Assembly: GCA_008711295.1 (NCBI GenBank)
Contig: VUYV01000054.1
Coordinates: forward strand, 3,643,318 to 3,707,317
Direction of reading: 5' to 3'
Source: Anarhynchus alexandrinus
Lineage: Eukaryota > Chordata > Aves > Charadriiformes > Charadriidae
DNA length: 64,000 nucleotides
Of the stretch, positions 1-15,000 are shown piece after piece. Under the pieces are notes generated by a model that saw only the letters and a list, made by a program, of their open reading frames with translations, was not told the origin of the DNA and searched no databases. The stretch's first letter is position 1. Every line of letters begins with the position of its first letter. The translations under genes and the position numbers were made by a program.

Positions 1-611
1 AAAAGAGGTGCCAGGGCAATATCGGACTGGGCACACATAAAAGAAGGCATGTCTCATGCTAACTGTGAGAGACTCGGCCATCCTGTCCCCAAACCTCTTC
101 CGGACAGACCAGGGACCTTGCTGTGTGCTGTCCCTGCTGGGTCTGCGTTGCCGCCTTGGAGGCAGGAGGCTGCAAAGTCCAGCCCTGACCGACCCTCCCA
201 GTTCACCAGACGCTTTCCAACCCTGGCAATTCTCGCAGGATGTAAACCGTGCCGGAGGGAAGTGCCGGGGCAGGCGAATAAAGGTGTTCCCACGAATTAA
301 TAGGAGGAAGAAAGAAAAACATGTGCCAGTTGGGACTCGCCCCTGGAGCGGCGCATTGTCTCCGGCCGGCTCGCTGCGCATTTAGAGCGGGGGCCCTTTG
401 AAGGCTGATTTAAATCCGCTCCTGGGAGGTGTCACCTGTTGGCATCGTGCCTTCCCCAGCTCCCCGATGAGGTTTTTGTCTCTGTTGGACGCTGGCGACA
501 ATAAGGGTCACTGGAGCACGCAGCTGGGTGAAGGCACAGGCTCAGCCCTGTTCCCCCCCCAAAAAAAATACCCGGGAGCCTGCAAAGGGGAGGAGGGGAA
601 GGCGGCAGGCC

Positions 612-903
612 GTAAACAAGCTGTCCTGAGCCCTACGAGACGGCGAAGGGACGGGTCCTCCCCCCCGCCGGCTTCCCGGGAGAGGGCGCTGGCCCCGCGG
701 CTGCAGCGCCCGGCTCTTCTCCGCTGGCTCGTAAACATGTTGTGCAGGGCGAGGGCACGGGACTGCCACCAACCCCCACCCCACGGGGTAGGGAGCGACA
801 TCCTCCCACCCCAGCCGTGAAACCCTTGCCCAGGCTGGGGATCTCTCCCAGGCAAGGGTTTGCTGGCCGGCGGGTGTTCATCGGATGGAGGGGAGATGTT
901 TAC
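612..903. promoter_or_regulatory. Cluster of forkhead (FOX) consensus words upstream of GLUL
   Basis: The exact word GTAAACA occurs at 612-618 and 731-737, and its reverse complement TGTTTAC at 897-903. A fourth copy lies at 2315-2321 (reverse), and GTAAACG lies at 2373-2379. This is the core bound by FOXO/FOXA proteins. FOXO factors are reported to raise GLUL expression in mammals, so the cluster is a plausible response region. Function is not shown by sequence alone. Confidence 0.35.
613..627. promoter_or_regulatory. Glucocorticoid-response-element-like 15-mer
   Basis: TAAACA, a 3-base spacer AGC and TGTCCT form an imperfect GRE: the left half matches 4 of 6 and the right half 5 of 6 bases of AGAACAnnnTGTTCT. 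Chicken GS is a classic glucocorticoid-inducible gene in retina, with a GRE reported about 2 kb upstream. If transcription starts inside the 2552-3177 gap, this site lies at roughly that distance. It overlaps the first FOX word. I do not see a convincing AP1/CRE partner site beside it, so the assignment is weak. Confidence 0.2.
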
Positions 904-2344
904 ATTGCAAGCTGCCTTCGCTCCCCGCTTCCCTTTCGGGGTTGTTCAGCAGGTGAAAAGAGCTGCTCAGATGGGGCAAGGGTCACCCCATGCCACAGGG
1001 ACCTCCACCCATAAATGCCCAGGGCTTGTTTGCAGCCAGCTCTGGTGGCCAAAGTTTCTGGGAAATTTGTAGGTAGCAAGCACATTTCCAAGAATTTGGA
1101 GCTATCAGAGCTGTCAGTGTCCCAGTTAAACAAACCCTCTCTGCAAACCGAGGGAAAAGGGCTGGGCATGGATTTAGGTTGCCTGTGGCTTGACAGCTCC
1201 CCTATATGGGAGCTATTTTGGGTCTCTCTTGGCCTGACTGGGTCTCAGCACCAGCTCATGGCTACTTTTGCTTCAGCTGAGCTGTTAGATTCAGGTGACC
1301 ACAGCTGAACTGGGTCTAAATATGGGATCCTCAGCTAATTTGTATGGGTAAAAGACAGCATTTGTTTCTGTGTTGAAACCTTTGCTCTCTACATCAGGGT
1401 GCAGGAACTGGGGTTGTAGGGGAAGGCAGGTTCTGTTGTCATGCTCGGTGGCTCTGCCTTGCCCAAGCAATTTGAGGTGAAAACCACCTGAATTTCACTT
1501 CGGTTCTGGACTGCCTCAGGGCATTAACACACACTTGTGGCTGCTGCAAGGTGGTAAAGAATGAGCAGGGCTGTCCCCGGAGGGAGGGTGGGGACCCGGC
1601 TCTTGAGACAATAAATCAAGGCGAGGCCTTAGCCAACACTTCCACCTCCTCCTGGCTGAGGATCCAGCTCTCCCTGGCCACTTCCCCCCCCCATCCCCCG
1701 GCAATCCCCCGGCTGTGCAGAGGCTGTGTCTTCAGTAGTGCGGCTGTGATGGCCAGGAGGGTCCAGTTTCTTGGAGGGATAGCAATTTTAGTGCCATCCT
1801 CCTGAGGCCGGCACAGGGTGGCCCAGGATCCCGTCGCCCCGAGGCAGGCGTGTGGGTGGCGTGTGCTTGGCCTGGTACCTGCGTGTGGGCGCAGCTCCTT
1901 CTGCTTAGTGCCGGCATCTCTCTCCCGCCCTTTGGGTCCGGGCTGGGAGGCGCAGAGGGCTGAGCAGGAGTCGGGGATGGGGCAGCGCGGGAACTGCCGG
2001 GGTGGAAAAATACTGGGCAGCGCCTGCAGTTTGCTGGGTGCCTCTTCCCACCTGAGCGCCTCCGAAAGTGGGTGCTTCCCGCACCTACGGCGGGGATGGG
2101 GGATTTCTCCTCCCTTGTGGGACGGTGACCCATTCTCCATGCTGGAGCGAGCAAATCCAGGTGCTGGAGCCTAACCTGCTCCGAGGGGCAAAGCGGGGCA
2201 TGGTGCAGGGCACTGCCTGCTCCCCCACCCCCAAACACATGCATCAAGCCAGGCGCTGGGCCCAGGGCTTGAGGGAGGGGGGGCTCCGCTTTCCCCCTCT
2301 TTCCCCCGCAGCCCTGTTTACCCAGGGCGGCTCATTTCCATCCC

Positions 2345-3260
2345 TGCGAGTTATGCAAAGGCAGCCGCTAATGTAAACGCCGCGGAAAGCCCTGGATCCG
2401 CTCCCGCCACCGCTTTCCCAAAACTATGCGAGATGAGGGGTTGTTATTATTTTGTTTTTTTCGGGCGGGGGGGTTTGCAAAATACACCCAACACCCCCCA
2501 ACTTTCTGCGCCCCCCCCCCGATCCGGGGCCACGCGGGGGGCTTTCCAGTTNNNNNNNNNNNNNNNNNNNNNNNNNNNNNNNNNNNNNNNNNNNNNNNNN
2601 NNNNNNNNNNNNNNNNNNNNNNNNNNNNNNNNNNNNNNNNNNNNNNNNNNNNNNNNNNNNNNNNNNNNNNNNNNNNNNNNNNNNNNNNNNNNNNNNNNNN
2701 NNNNNNNNNNNNNNNNNNNNNNNNNNNNNNNNNNNNNNNNNNNNNNNNNNNNNNNNNNNNNNNNNNNNNNNNNNNNNNNNNNNNNNNNNNNNNNNNNNNN
2801 NNNNNNNNNNNNNNNNNNNNNNNNNNNNNNNNNNNNNNNNNNNNNNNNNNNNNNNNNNNNNNNNNNNNNNNNNNNNNNNNNNNNNNNNNNNNNNNNNNNN
2901 NNNNNNNNNNNNNNNNNNNNNNNNNNNNNNNNNNNNNNNNNNNNNNNNNNNNNNNNNNNNNNNNNNNNNNNNNNNNNNNNNNNNNNNNNNNNNNNNNNNN
3001 NNNNNNNNNNNNNNNNNNNNNNNNNNNNNNNNNNNNNNNNNNNNNNNNNNNNNNNNNNNNNNNNNNNNNNNNNNNNNNNNNNNNNNNNNNNNNNNNNNNN
3101 NNNNNNNNNNNNNNNNNNNNNNNNNNNNNNNNNNNNNNNNNNNNNNNNNNNNNNNNNNNNNNNNNNNNNNNNNNNNNCCCGGGGCGAGCAGAGCCCCGCA
3201 GCCAGCGCAGAGGAGCCCCACCATAGTTGGGGTGCGCTGGTCCGGGCAGCCCCAGCCTCC
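2345..3260 (+). promoter_or_regulatory. Probable GLUL CpG-island promoter, partly unsequenced
   Basis: DNA on both sides of the N gap is GC-rich with many CpG dinucleotides (for example around 2379-2400, 2460-2545 and 3178-3200), unlike the flanks. It lies 0.8-1.6 kb upstream of the first coding exon, where vertebrate GLUL genes carry a noncoding exon 1. No TATA box or exon 1 donor is convincing in the visible parts, so exon 1 most likely sits in the gap. Placement is inference from gene architecture. Confidence 0.5.
2552..3177. other. Assembly gap (626 N)
   Basis: Unbroken run of N. Open frames running through it are meaningless. It is bordered on the left by G and C homopolymer runs (2465-2472 and 2509-2520) and on the right by GC-rich DNA, the usual cause of drop-out in avian assemblies. 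Confidence 0.99.
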
Positions 3261-3992
3261 CTGCAGAGGGGTAGGGTGTTGGAGCGACTTTCCAACTCAT
3301 TTCAGATTTTCCAATTATTTGTACTTCTGAACTTCCGCGGACACGCGTGGGTCCCGGCTGCCGTGGTTCCTGCCACAGGTGGGCTGTGCTGGGCTCGGCA
3401 GGGATGCTGCCCGGACTCACCGCCTGGGACCAGAGCCCCTTCAAACCTCCCCATGGCTGCCCGGAGGCCGCTGCCCTGGGTGACTTTGGGGGTCGCTTGC
3501 GCTGCCTCCTGCCCCAGACGAGGCTTGTGTAACTTCTGCTGATGTGAGAAGGCAGCTGGGGCTGGCAAGCCCTCCTTGCTTGAAGCAAGTTATGTTAAGA
3601 AAGCCTCAGCTAAAGCTTTCCTCGTGGGTTAGCCTTGCTCCAGAGCGGCAGTGAGCACGGAGGTGAAAAGTTCAGAGGGCTGAGGAGGGCTTTTGAAGGC
3701 TGTCGGCTCGGTGGATAAGGCCTAAATTATTGGCAGGACGTGGGCAGGAGTTTGGGTATTAACGGGGCGCTTTGAAGGCATTGCTTCTGGAGCAGTGCTT
3801 TCTGAGCTGCCTGCGTCCGTCTGCCTGTGCTGCTGTTTTCTGCCTGCAGAATGGCATGGGACTGCTGGAGGTGGCGGTGAGCCCCACGGCCGAGCTGTCC
3901 CGTGCTGCTCCCTGGCTGGGAGGTGAAAAATCTGGGAGCCCAGGGAAGGGCTCATCTCACCGTTGGGGTTGGTTTTTATATCCTCCTTGCAG
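3178..3992 (+). other. GLUL intron 1, visible 3' part
   Basis: Lies between the gap and the acceptor of the first coding exon. The acceptor tract is T/C-rich and ends in CAG at 3990-3992. A second strong acceptor-like sequence (pyrimidine tract ending in CAG at 3847-3849) precedes an ATG at 3851 and a GTGAGC donor-like site at 3877-3882; see findings for a possible 27-nt alternative exon. The first 80 bp could still belong to exon 1. Confidence 0.6.
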
Positions 3993-4017
3993 GAACCCCC
4001 TCGTCCGGTCTGCAGCC
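3993..4017 (+). other. GLUL 5' UTR portion of exon 2
   Basis: 25 bases between the acceptor and the start codon. The start has G at -3 and G at +4, a strong vertebrate initiation context. The stretch contains no stop in the GS frame and would encode NPLVRSAA if translated from further upstream. Confidence 0.75.
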
Positions 4018-8250
<4,233 letters not shown>

Positions 8251-8932
8251 GTGGACTGCGCCCACAGACACCGCCTTCCCCCCGCACTTCCCACACCCCT
8301 AAACTTCCCTTCTAGATGTAATCCCAAGGGTACAAGATAACACGTTTTGTGTCTCAGTAACTCTTGTTGTCTTGAGGTGGGGAGGAGGGCAAATTTAGTT
8401 TTATCGATGTCTGTTTGTCATTGACTCTTCAGAAGACAAGAGGAGGAGAGGGTGTTAGAGAACTTTTAACCACTGTTTTATTTTTTTTGTCTAATTCATG
8501 TGTACATCTGATGGGATCCAGTGGCTTCCAGGGACAGACTGCACACACAAAAAGCCAGTAGGTGAGTGGAAAGCTTAAAACTATAGCTGACTCCCTCCAA
8601 GAGTCAAAATCTAGGGTGTTAGCCCCACCACTGGCTCTCTGCAGACGGATGGTTCTCTAAGGTTGGTGCCCTTCTGTGGAGAAGGGAAGACAGGAGCTGT
8701 GATGGAGCCCTGCATGCTCCTGCCTGTATGGTGTGATGGGGAGATCTGCACCCTCTGGCCACTCTGAGGTTTCTGGGAATCTTATGGCATTGAGCGCAGC
8801 GTAGGAGCGTTGAGGAGAACTCCTGGTTCTGTCACTGGAAGTCAACTGGTTTCTGGCTCATAACACAGAGTGAAGTAGTATTTTTCTATTTAAATATAAA
8901 AACAACAAAAAAAATTATATATGAAAGTGTTC

Positions 8933-8953
8933 TTTTTTTTTTTTTAAAAAAAA
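8933..8953. repeat. T13-A8 self-complementary homopolymer block
   Basis: Thirteen T directly followed by eight A inside the GLUL 3' UTR. In RNA this could form a short U-A hairpin; in DNA it is a slippage-prone site. Confidence 0.85.
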
Positions 8954-9613
8954 GATGACGTTCCAATGACTCACCCGGCTAGAGCAGGCAGAGCTCCTGA
9001 GGATGCTGGTGGTGGGCCTCCAGGTGGGACTGAGAGTGAGCTTGGAGGGCTCGGTGGAGGAGACTTGGATGAGATTTGTTTCAGCGTGGCGTGGAGTTTG
9101 CAGAAGGCGGTTCCCAGACCCGGGAAGCCCGCAGAAGCATTTATCCCTGTAACTTGAGGAGCCGCGACACGCTCATGAGTGCGTTAGATCAACAGGAGGA
9201 AGGTGTTCTGAACTAGGAGTTGACCGGTCAACTTAATTGTGTTCTGGACAGAGCTGTGGGTGTTTTACCTTTCCAGCGGGGCTAGCATGTCACTAAAGCA
9301 GGGCTTTTGATAAAGGAAAAACAAGTTTTAGATTTTAATTTTTTTTTTTCATAATGTTCTTAGTTGGGTTTTACAGAGACCACTGATGTCACTGTTGTGT
9401 CCTGGCTCTCAGGCTGCCTGCCATCCAGCTGTGATGAGGGCTAGGAGAAGGGAGAGGCCACCCGTCCCTCCCGGCCAGCCCTGGCACCTCCTAGCTCATG
9501 CTGGGGGTGGGGGGGTTCAAACGTTCCGGGATTTTACACTTGGGTATCTTAGATGGTGCCAGTAATATTCTGTTGCATTTGGACTTCTTCCGAATAGTTG
9601 GTTTTTTTTTTAT

Positions 9614-9619
9614 AATAAA
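9614..9619 (+). terminator. Candidate proximal poly(A) signal of GLUL
   Basis: AATAAA embedded between a T10 run and an A-rich run. A GT-rich stretch (TTGTGTGTGTGTTG) about 70 bases downstream could act as the downstream element, a little farther than usual. Confidence 0.4.
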
Positions 9620-10017
9620 AAAAGAAAAAAAGAACAAAACCTTAATTACGACTTCTGCCTCCTTCGTGTGATTCATCCTGGCAACTTCTCTTGTGTGTGT
9701 GTTGCCTTCACTATTTGAAGGGAATTGGACCCTGATAGTGGGTAGGCTTTGGCTTTTCATTTGTGGGGTGGGTTTTTTTGGGGGGCGGTGTCTTACAAGC
9801 CCTGTGTGCTCTTCAGAAAATGTTTGGTTTTTTTTTTTTTAGGTGGCTGTTGATTCTCTGGTGGGTCTAGCTGTGATTGGAGTGGGGTTCTTTTGGTTTG
9901 GGAAAGGGACTGGGGTTGTGCGTGTCCATGGGGAGGGTTATGAGGTAAGCACAAGTGTTTGTGCATCTTCCCAGCGTCCTCCACACAAGTTCTACAGGAT
10001 GTAGAAATCCCACAGAA

Positions 10018-10023
10018 AATAAA
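10018..10023 (+). terminator. Candidate distal poly(A) signal of GLUL (first of pair)
   Basis: AATAAA followed 25 bases later by another AATAAA at 10043; paired signals at a 3' end are common. Confidence 0.4.
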
Positions 10024-10042
10024 ATTCCAGCACACTTCATGG

Positions 10043-10048
10043 AATAAA
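10043..10048 (+). terminator. Candidate distal poly(A) signal of GLUL (second of pair)
   Basis: AATAAA followed by a G/T-containing stretch (GGGGCTTTGTGG). Best candidate for the end of the long transcript because no later canonical signal lies nearby before clearly different, CNE-like DNA. Confidence 0.45.
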
Positions 10049-10070
10049 AGGGGCTTTGTGGACGAGGACC

Positions 10071-11140
10071 CTTTCCCACTCTCCCTATGGAGAAAATGCT
10101 GCTCATCCACCCGTAGTATAAAATGAGGCATTTGGAAAAGTAAGCAAGGTAGTAGAAATGTGTGACATTGCTTCCCAAGTCCTTTTTTTAGCTTGTGGTG
10201 CTATTTCCCAGCTCCCTGAGAGGTACCTTCTGCGGGGGTGGACGCTTTTAACTGTTCCCATCTTTAAATATGGATTAACCACACACGAGCATCCTCCTGG
10301 GTTAATGAGGCCGTTCCTGCCATCATCTTTTTATGGACCAAGTGGTCTTTTGCATCTCCCTTCTGTGGAACGTTCAAGGCAGCACCTTCCTCGTGAATGC
10401 CCCAAAATGACACTATCTCTCTGTGCCTGGGCTGGGGAGTGCCACCGGAGCAGAACCGAAGCAGACACCATGTCCTCTCCTCTGACCATGGCATGACCAT
10501 GAGGACTAGCTGGAGCAGGGGTACTACAACCAGAAGAAACCTATGCTGCTCTGGAGCTCAGAAGTGTTGGGGTTTGCTGATATGGGTGGGTGGGGCTCTA
10601 CTATTCTTCCTGACTTCCAAGAAAATGTTACAGAGGAAAAAAATGGATTGCACCATTTTACTTTACAGTAAGGAAACTTCTGTGAGGGCATTTGCCCAGG
10701 AGGGACAAAACATGGTAATGTGTTTTGGGGGTTGGTTTTTTTTTTTTTTTTTGAGCTTCCTGTACCTCTAAGCACTGTGTATCCTCAAGGTTGGAGCCCT
10801 GTCCCTCCAGAGACCCCTTTCTCCTGGGCCACAAAGGAATTGGGAAAAGGGGGCACAGCTTAGTTTTGGCCACTGGACATCACCAGCAGCCAAGGCAGTA
10901 GCCGATGGGCAGCCAGGTTTTGTCCTGGGGTTAAACAGCGTCTCCTTGTACCTCACAGAGCCTCATCAATGCAGAGAGGTGGAGTACCATTTGGGTGTCC
11001 CTGCAGAGGGTGCCGAGAGGATGCCGTCTCCAGGCTGGCCATCAGGGTGATAACTGGAGCAGGCTCCAATCCTTTGCTTCTCCAGCTGTCTTGAACATAA
11101 ATTTAGGACAGGAGCTTGATGCTTAATGGTGCCTCTTGTT
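10071..11140. other. Intergenic, no gene seen
   Basis: Mixed-composition DNA. A T-rich run at 10736-10752 sits in a T/G-rich tract. Open frames are short and without family resemblance. Confidence 0.6.
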
Positions 11141-11840
11141 CTCAGCTGAGAAAGCATTTATCCACTCACTTCACAATTACCCAACTGAAAACAAGGTCAG
11201 AACAACAAACACTGTGCTGCAAAATGGCTTTTCAGATGATTATTAAAAATACAGATGCTAAAAAAAATATTACAATGAGTTAGAAGGGAAAATCCTCCCT
11301 TTACTCTAGGCACTGTTTTCTGACTCCTCCTTGCTGAAGTTTGCTTTGCAGATACCTAAAGATTACGTAGGGTAGAAAGGCCTCCTGTTAAGGCTGTGGA
11401 GCTCTTGCAAATTGAGCTCTTGCAAATTCAGAAGCTGAATTCACCGCTTATGTATTTATATAAAACTTTTAATGTTAGCCTTTCAGGAGGAAGCAAATCG
11501 CTTTTCTCTGTTTCTTCATGATGAATGATATAGGAACAGTCACTGAACACAAGAAAATGGAAGTATCGGTCCCAAAGGGTTTGCTGGGCACATCGGAGCA
11601 TCGGGAACCGCTCCGAATGAGGCAGTCAAAAATAGAACCAGCTTTTTGAAGTGCCTGTTGGTTGCACTCCCTTTTAATCAAACACCAGCTTCAGAGACAA
11701 GGCTGCTCCAAAATGATTAATATATCTGCTCACACGCCAGGCTTTTCCCCATAACTGAATTTTAAGGCAATCAAAATAAGATTAGCCACAGCTCCCTTAA
11801 AATACAGCCTGCAGCAATTGAGCTAATCAAGATCACACTT
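11141..11840. other. AT-rich candidate conserved non-coding element
   Basis: About 700 bases clearly more AT-rich than the surroundings, with many homeobox-type cores (GATTAATATA, TTTTAATCAAA, AGATTAGCC, GAGCTAATCAAG) and a duplicated 15-mer at 11399-11428. Density of such words about 1-1.5 kb past the GLUL 3' end suggests an enhancer-like element. Conservation cannot be judged without an alignment. Confidence 0.3.
11399..11428. repeat. Perfect 15-bp tandem duplication
   Basis: GAGCTCTTGCAAATT occurs twice head to tail (11399-11413, 11414-11428) with no mismatch. Each copy holds TTGCAAAT, close to the POU octamer and to C/EBP half-sites. Confidence 0.9.
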
Positions 11841-12003
11841 GCCGCATCTTTTAACACGGGGCTGTGCCAGCCCAATTGCTGTGAGGACATGAGGGCTTTT
11901 CTCTTCCTGAAAAGCCTGATGAATTAGGTGTGTCTGGTTGGGTTTCTTCTACCCTTTCACAATTTGACAGTGCCCCAATGCTGCTCCAGTATCCACATAC
12001 CAC

Positions 12004-12070
12004 TTCTCTCTCTCTCTCTTTTTTTTTTTTCTTTTTTTTTTTGGGTGTGTGTGTGTGTGTGTATGTGTGT
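12004..12070. repeat. Compound microsatellite (TC)n-T-run-(GT)n
   Basis: TC dinucleotides, a T/C stretch dominated by T, then GT dinucleotides with one interruption. Confidence 0.9.
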
Positions 12071-15000
12071 TTAAGTGCCATTTGATCTTCCTAGATTACC
12101 CTTTTTGGTAGGTCAGCCTCTGCATCCTTATTCAGCCTCCAGCCTTGGCTGTGACCACCTCTCCCTTCTGGAACACAGCTTCTGAAGAAGAAATCAGCCA
12201 GTCTTAGGTGGGTAAGGACTTGCTGACCTGTCTTTTGGATGCCATTACCTGGAGGGGAGAGAAGCCCTTCTTCTTGTAGCTAGGCAAAATTGTTTTTATT
12301 TCTCCAAGTCTGTGTTTTTCCCTTTTCCTGGGATGTTGATATTGGCCTGTGTGACTGTCCTACATCTCTTTCTGCCTGTGGAGGATGGGAAAGGATGGTC
12401 CCAGAAAGGCAGCCAGACACAGACTGCCGAAGGGGTGATATGCAGAGCTCTGCAACAGCCTCTGTTTGTGCTTGAACCTCGTGTTATCAGAGCAGCCCTG
12501 CTTTGCTCTCTTGAAATGCCTCCTGGAGGTCCAGCATCTCCTCTGGCATGGCGTTTGGAGAAGTCCTAGCTGAGATTTATGCTTGCTGTTCATTGGTTTC
12601 ATTGTGGGCTGGTGCAGAGCTGTAAAGAAGGGCTGCAGGTCCTTTGCCCTCTTGCAGGAGGCCAGGGCATGCTCTGGAAAGGCGTGTGGGACCCGGCAAG
12701 GCTGGAGCCCAGCCTGCAGGGAACAGGTCAAGTGCGACCAGGTAGTAGTTTCTTGTGTGACCCAGATGAGAAAGGTGGTGGTGCTGGGACGGGGGAATCC
12801 TGCCGTCACAGACGTCAGTAATTGGGCTTCGGCTAAGCTGGGATTTCATCCCACTTGTTCAGTTACTGATTAAACTGAGGACAGATGCTTAGGAAACAAG
12901 TGGGAGCTCTTGACAGGAGAGCGGAAGATCTCCTTAGGTCTGCCTGGCTTCCCCAGCCAGCTGGATGCAGGGTCAGGACTGGGGCGGCTCGTGACTAGGT
13001 CCTCCACCCATGAGTAGTTCTCCTGGCTCTTCAGCTGGGACTGACCATCTATGTGCAGTGGCCGGTTTCACTGTGCTGGCTCTTGTGGCTTTTAAATTGA
13101 ATCCTGACTCTGTTTGCTTGCTGATAAAGGGGCAAGTTCATCTTAGGATTTGAGGTTTGGAGAGACGAATAGCTTTTCCCAAGGCCATGTAGATTATGGG
13201 GGATATCAGTCACTGAGTAATGACCCATCTGGATGCCTCAAGGTGTCAATTCTTAATTGCGCGGTTGACAAAGAAATGGTGATCTCTGTTTGCTCCTTGT
13301 GACTCTGCTTTGGGCCATTGCTGGGTGTTTTGGGACTGTCCCCCTCTCTTGTGCTTTGACCTTTGAGAACATACAGAGAAGGACTCCGAACAGACCAGCC
13401 CTGTTGCTCTCTGCACCGAAGTGTCTCCAGGGTCTCCATCCCCAGTGGAAGATGATGTGGACCAGAGCCTCTCCCAGCTGCTCCTGGAGGTATCTGGCCT
13501 GTGTTTGGAAGGAACGAGATCTGGGGCTGGGTGCTTCTTGCAGGTTAGCCCCCCAAAACCTGCAGCAGCCTTGCACACAGAGCATGCATGCGTTGATTTC
13601 AACGGGAGCCTGCCTGGCTGGGGAGAACCCCAGGGTCGGAGGGGGAAATTAGGGAGAAAATCCGTATTCTGTGACTCCAGAACGAGCACTGGAGCTGCAG
13701 CTCTTCACAGCCTTGTAAGAGGACCAGGCCCTTTGCCTTTGCCTCTCCTAAGCCTTCTCCCTCACTGCTCTTTTCCTCTCTTCCCTGGTGAGATGGCGCA
13801 AGACCACTGTGTGTGCTGGGGTAGTGGTGCGGGGGGGCAGCTAGGTTTTATTTCAGCCAAAAAACTTCTTTTTTTTTTTTCCCCCCTTTTTTGCCTCTCC
13901 ATCCTGGCCTGCCCAGAGGCTGGCACGGCCGGGCTATTTTGCTTTCATAAGCTGCATTATGTAAGCCACGTCTTGAGTGGGGATGCGGTGCCAACTTGGA
14001 CTCCGCAGCGGGAAGGAGCCACATTCCTCTGCTGCTGGGTTTAATCCCTGCCTCCAGCCACAGTTGGTTTGCTGGGAGGAATCAGAGGGCTGTGCCGAGG
14101 TTCCTAATCCCTTGCCCCAGGTGGAGCCAGCTCCTTTTTGCCGGAGCCCTGCTATCCTTTGTCAACAAGTTGTGCCCATGCCTCCTCTTAGCAAGCCCTT
14201 TCCTTGGCGGCTAAGAGGGTTGGCCCGGGCATGCATGCCACACCTTGGGACCTTCCTCTGCTCCCCTTGTTTGTTGAACTCTCTGTGCTCCGTGGCTAAG
14301 GTTGCACTTGCTCAGAAAGAGAGGGGGGGGGAGAAAAATGGAAGTGGAGACTTCTACAATTCCAGCCCCAAAAAGCAGTGGCAAAGGTGGGTTGCCAGGC
14401 TGGCATGGCGAGAATGTAGACTACAGAGCCTGGGGATGACCATGGTGGTGCCAACAGCTTCTCCATCTGTCTCACCACTGACTGCCCTCCCAGGGTGCCA
14501 CGTCTGTAAGGTGTGACACTTGTCCTATCAAGGATCTGGGGGAGCCCTGGAGATCCTGCACTCCAGGGGTCCTGTGGCACCAGCCCGGCTGGCTGTAGGG
14601 TGCAGGACAGCAATGGGTGCTTGGCAGGGTGTTTGTTGGCTCCCCAGCAGCCTGAGCCAGCTGCCTTCAGCCCCTGCACTCAGGATCAAGGATCTCCAGG
14701 ACCCCGTTTAGCTGGGCACAGGCCGCGTGGGTTCAGAAGGAAAGGTCCTCTTCATTCACTCAGGTTTTAGGTGAAGCTGACAGCAGCAATGCCTTGCTGT
14801 GTGTTTTCATATCCTGTGGGAGGATGAGGCACTAGACTCCACAGTTTTTGCTGGCAGCTTTCCCCAGTGCCAAACATGCTGTTAAAATGAGATTTATTAA
14901 TCAGATACAGGTTTGGGTTGCTTTTTCTCATCACAAAGCCGGGTGGCTCAAGCCCATCCGTATGGCTCGTGGAGATGCTGAGCAGCTGGCTGAATTGCCC

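Larger units (their letters stand above)
1..2380. other. GLUL 5' flanking DNA, no gene seen
   Basis: No exon, repeat family or RNA gene is recognisable here. Open frames are short, overlap on both strands and look like chance products of GC-rich DNA. The stretch from about 540 to 900 is richer in CpG, and the DNA from about 2345 on is strongly CpG-rich. Forkhead-type words cluster here (separate entry). A REST/RE1 left half (one mismatch) at 1244-1252 lacks its right half. Its position directly upstream of the GLUL promoter suggests regulatory DNA, which is inference. Confidence 0.6.
8251..10070 (+). other. GLUL 3' UTR (3' end inferred)
   Basis: Follows the TAA stop. No other gene starts here, and the first canonical AATAAA signals downstream are at 9614, 10018 and 10043; the last gives a 3' UTR of about 1.8 kb. 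Notable parts are an A/T-rich stretch at 8876-8930 with an ATTTA word, a T13-A8 block, and T-run/A-run symmetry around the first poly(A) signal. The true cleavage sites need transcript data. Confidence 0.65.

Noticed and set aside
1244..1252. REST/RE1-like half-site (CTCAGCACC) upstream of GLUL
   Set aside because: The right half of the element is missing, so a functional RE1 is not supported, although a silencer of this type is described for chicken GS.
2368..3588. Long frames on both strands across the N run
   Set aside because: They exist only because N is read through; the sequenced parts have no coding character.
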